From NCBI GenBank assembly GCA_013695885.1, contig JACCZP010000277.1:1-6686 (forward strand): a stretch of DNA of 6,686 nt, written 5' to 3'. Position 1 is the first letter of the stretch, and each line of letters starts with the position of its first letter. Under the pieces are notes generated by a model that did not search any database, was not told where the DNA came from, and saw only the letters and a program-made list of their open reading frames with translations. The DNA comes from Thermoleophilaceae bacterium (GTDB lineage: Bacteria > Actinomycetota > Thermoleophilia > Solirubrobacterales > Thermoleophilaceae). This document shows, piece after piece, positions 6,196 to 6,686 of this stretch. The position numbers were made by a program, and so were the translations under genes.

Positions 6196-6686
6196 GTGAG
6201 TACGCCCCACACCAAGCAACGGATCCTCGACGCCGCCGAGCGGCGCTTCGCCGCCGAGGGCTTCGACGGCACCTCCATGCGCGCCGTCACCGCCGAGGCC
6301 GACGTGAACCTCGCGGCCGTGAACTACCACTTCGGGTCCAAGGCGGCGCTGCTCGAGGCGGTGGTGGGGCGCATCCTCGGCCCGGCCACCGAGTGCCAGC
6401 TCGCCCGGCTCGACGAGCTCGAGGCGGGCGCCGGCGAGCCCACCGTCGAGGAGCTGCTCGAGGCCTTCGCCGGACCGATCTTCGACACCTTCGATCCGGG
6501 TGGGGAGCGCGGGCCGGTGCTCGGTCAGCTCTTCGGTCGCATCATGGGCGATCCGGGCCCGGAGATGCGGCGGATGATCCTCTCGCTGGTCGTGCACGCC
6601 GACCGGCGCTTTCAGGACGCATTCGCGCGCGTGCTCACCCACCTCGGGCCGGCCGAGCGCTGGTGGCGCTTCCGTAGCACGGTCGC
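6196..6686 (+). CDS. TetR/AcrR-family transcriptional regulator, C-terminus off the window
   Basis: Probably a dimeric, ligand-responsive repressor of the divergent exporter genes and perhaps of itself. The 163 visible residues begin STPHTKQRILDAAERRFAA, the usual first helix of the family. The helix-turn-helix lies at about 28-47 (MRAVTAEADVNLAAVNYHFG), ending in the characteristic YHFGSKAALLEAVV. The remainder is the start of the ligand-binding and dimer domain; the last residues, AERWWRFRSTV, resemble a conserved stretch in some TetR C-terminal domains that precedes the final dimerisation helices. Perhaps 30 to 50 residues are missing beyond 6686. The start is GTG, supported by GGAGG at 6183-6187. 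The divergent layout is the common arrangement for TetR-controlled efflux pumps. The target genes and ligand are inferred or unknown. Confidence 0.92.
   Translation, partial: MSTPHTKQRILDAAERRFAAEGFDGTSMRAVTAEADVNLAAVNYHFGSKAALLEAVVGRILGPATECQLARLDELEAGAGEPTVEELLEAFAGPIFDTFDPGGERGPVLGQLFGRIMGDPGPEMRRMILSLVVHADRRFQDAFARVLTHLGPAERWWRFRSTV

Noticed and set aside
4145..6199. A 684-codon open frame on the plus strand opposite the fusion-protein gene
   Set aside because: Its translation is rich in Gly, Arg, His and Val with no recognisable domain, as expected from the antisense of a GC-rich gene with strong third-position bias. The minus-strand reading has clear domains and a ribosome site.
6061..6642. 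A 193-codon minus-strand open frame opposite the TetR-family gene
   Set aside because: It has no domain, covers the regulatory gap and lies antisense to a clear TetR gene with a strong ribosome site.

Overview
This is a GC-rich window, by eye roughly 70% G+C, with coding density and codon use typical of Actinomycetota. Three things point to a monoderm actinobacterium: a Nei2-type glycosylase, a glycerophosphodiesterase with the GHKG...GNT variant motifs, and a MacAB-like exporter with no outer-membrane channel gene beside it. The class Thermoleophilia (Solirubrobacterales) would fit, but that is a guess from sequence style, not a search result.

There are seven genes. A TetR-family regulator runs rightward from 6196 and is cut by the right edge. 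Opposite it, a 131-base divergent intergenic region (6065-6195) feeds a leftward gene train. In order of transcription this contains a MacA/HlyD-type membrane fusion protein (6064-4013), a MacB/LolD-type ABC ATPase (4016-3201), a MacB-type FtsX permease (3204-1987) and a small single-pass membrane protein (1990-1460). After a 45-base gap come a Nei-family DNA glycosylase (1414-599) and a glycerophosphodiester phosphodiesterase (611 to beyond position 1). The three junctions among the first four genes are all 4-base stop/start overlaps (ATGA, GTGA, ATGA), so these four are almost certainly one translationally coupled unit.

The likely picture is a tripartite-style ABC exporter controlled by the divergent TetR protein. 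The ATPase dimer powers a mechanotransmission-type permease. The fusion protein extends a very long coiled-coil hairpin outside the membrane. The small protein, with an acidic cytosolic tail, one membrane helix and a small beta-rich extracellular domain, is an unnamed fourth component. The substrate cannot be read from the sequence. The glycosylase and phosphodiesterase look like ordinary downstream genes without an obvious functional link to export.

The least ordinary features are the fourth coupled membrane protein, the Cys-x9-Cys pair exactly at the hairpin tip of the fusion protein (its only cysteines), and a 44-residue Gly/Ser/Ala insertion in that protein. I saw no tRNA, rRNA, CRISPR array, insertion sequence or convincing terminator.
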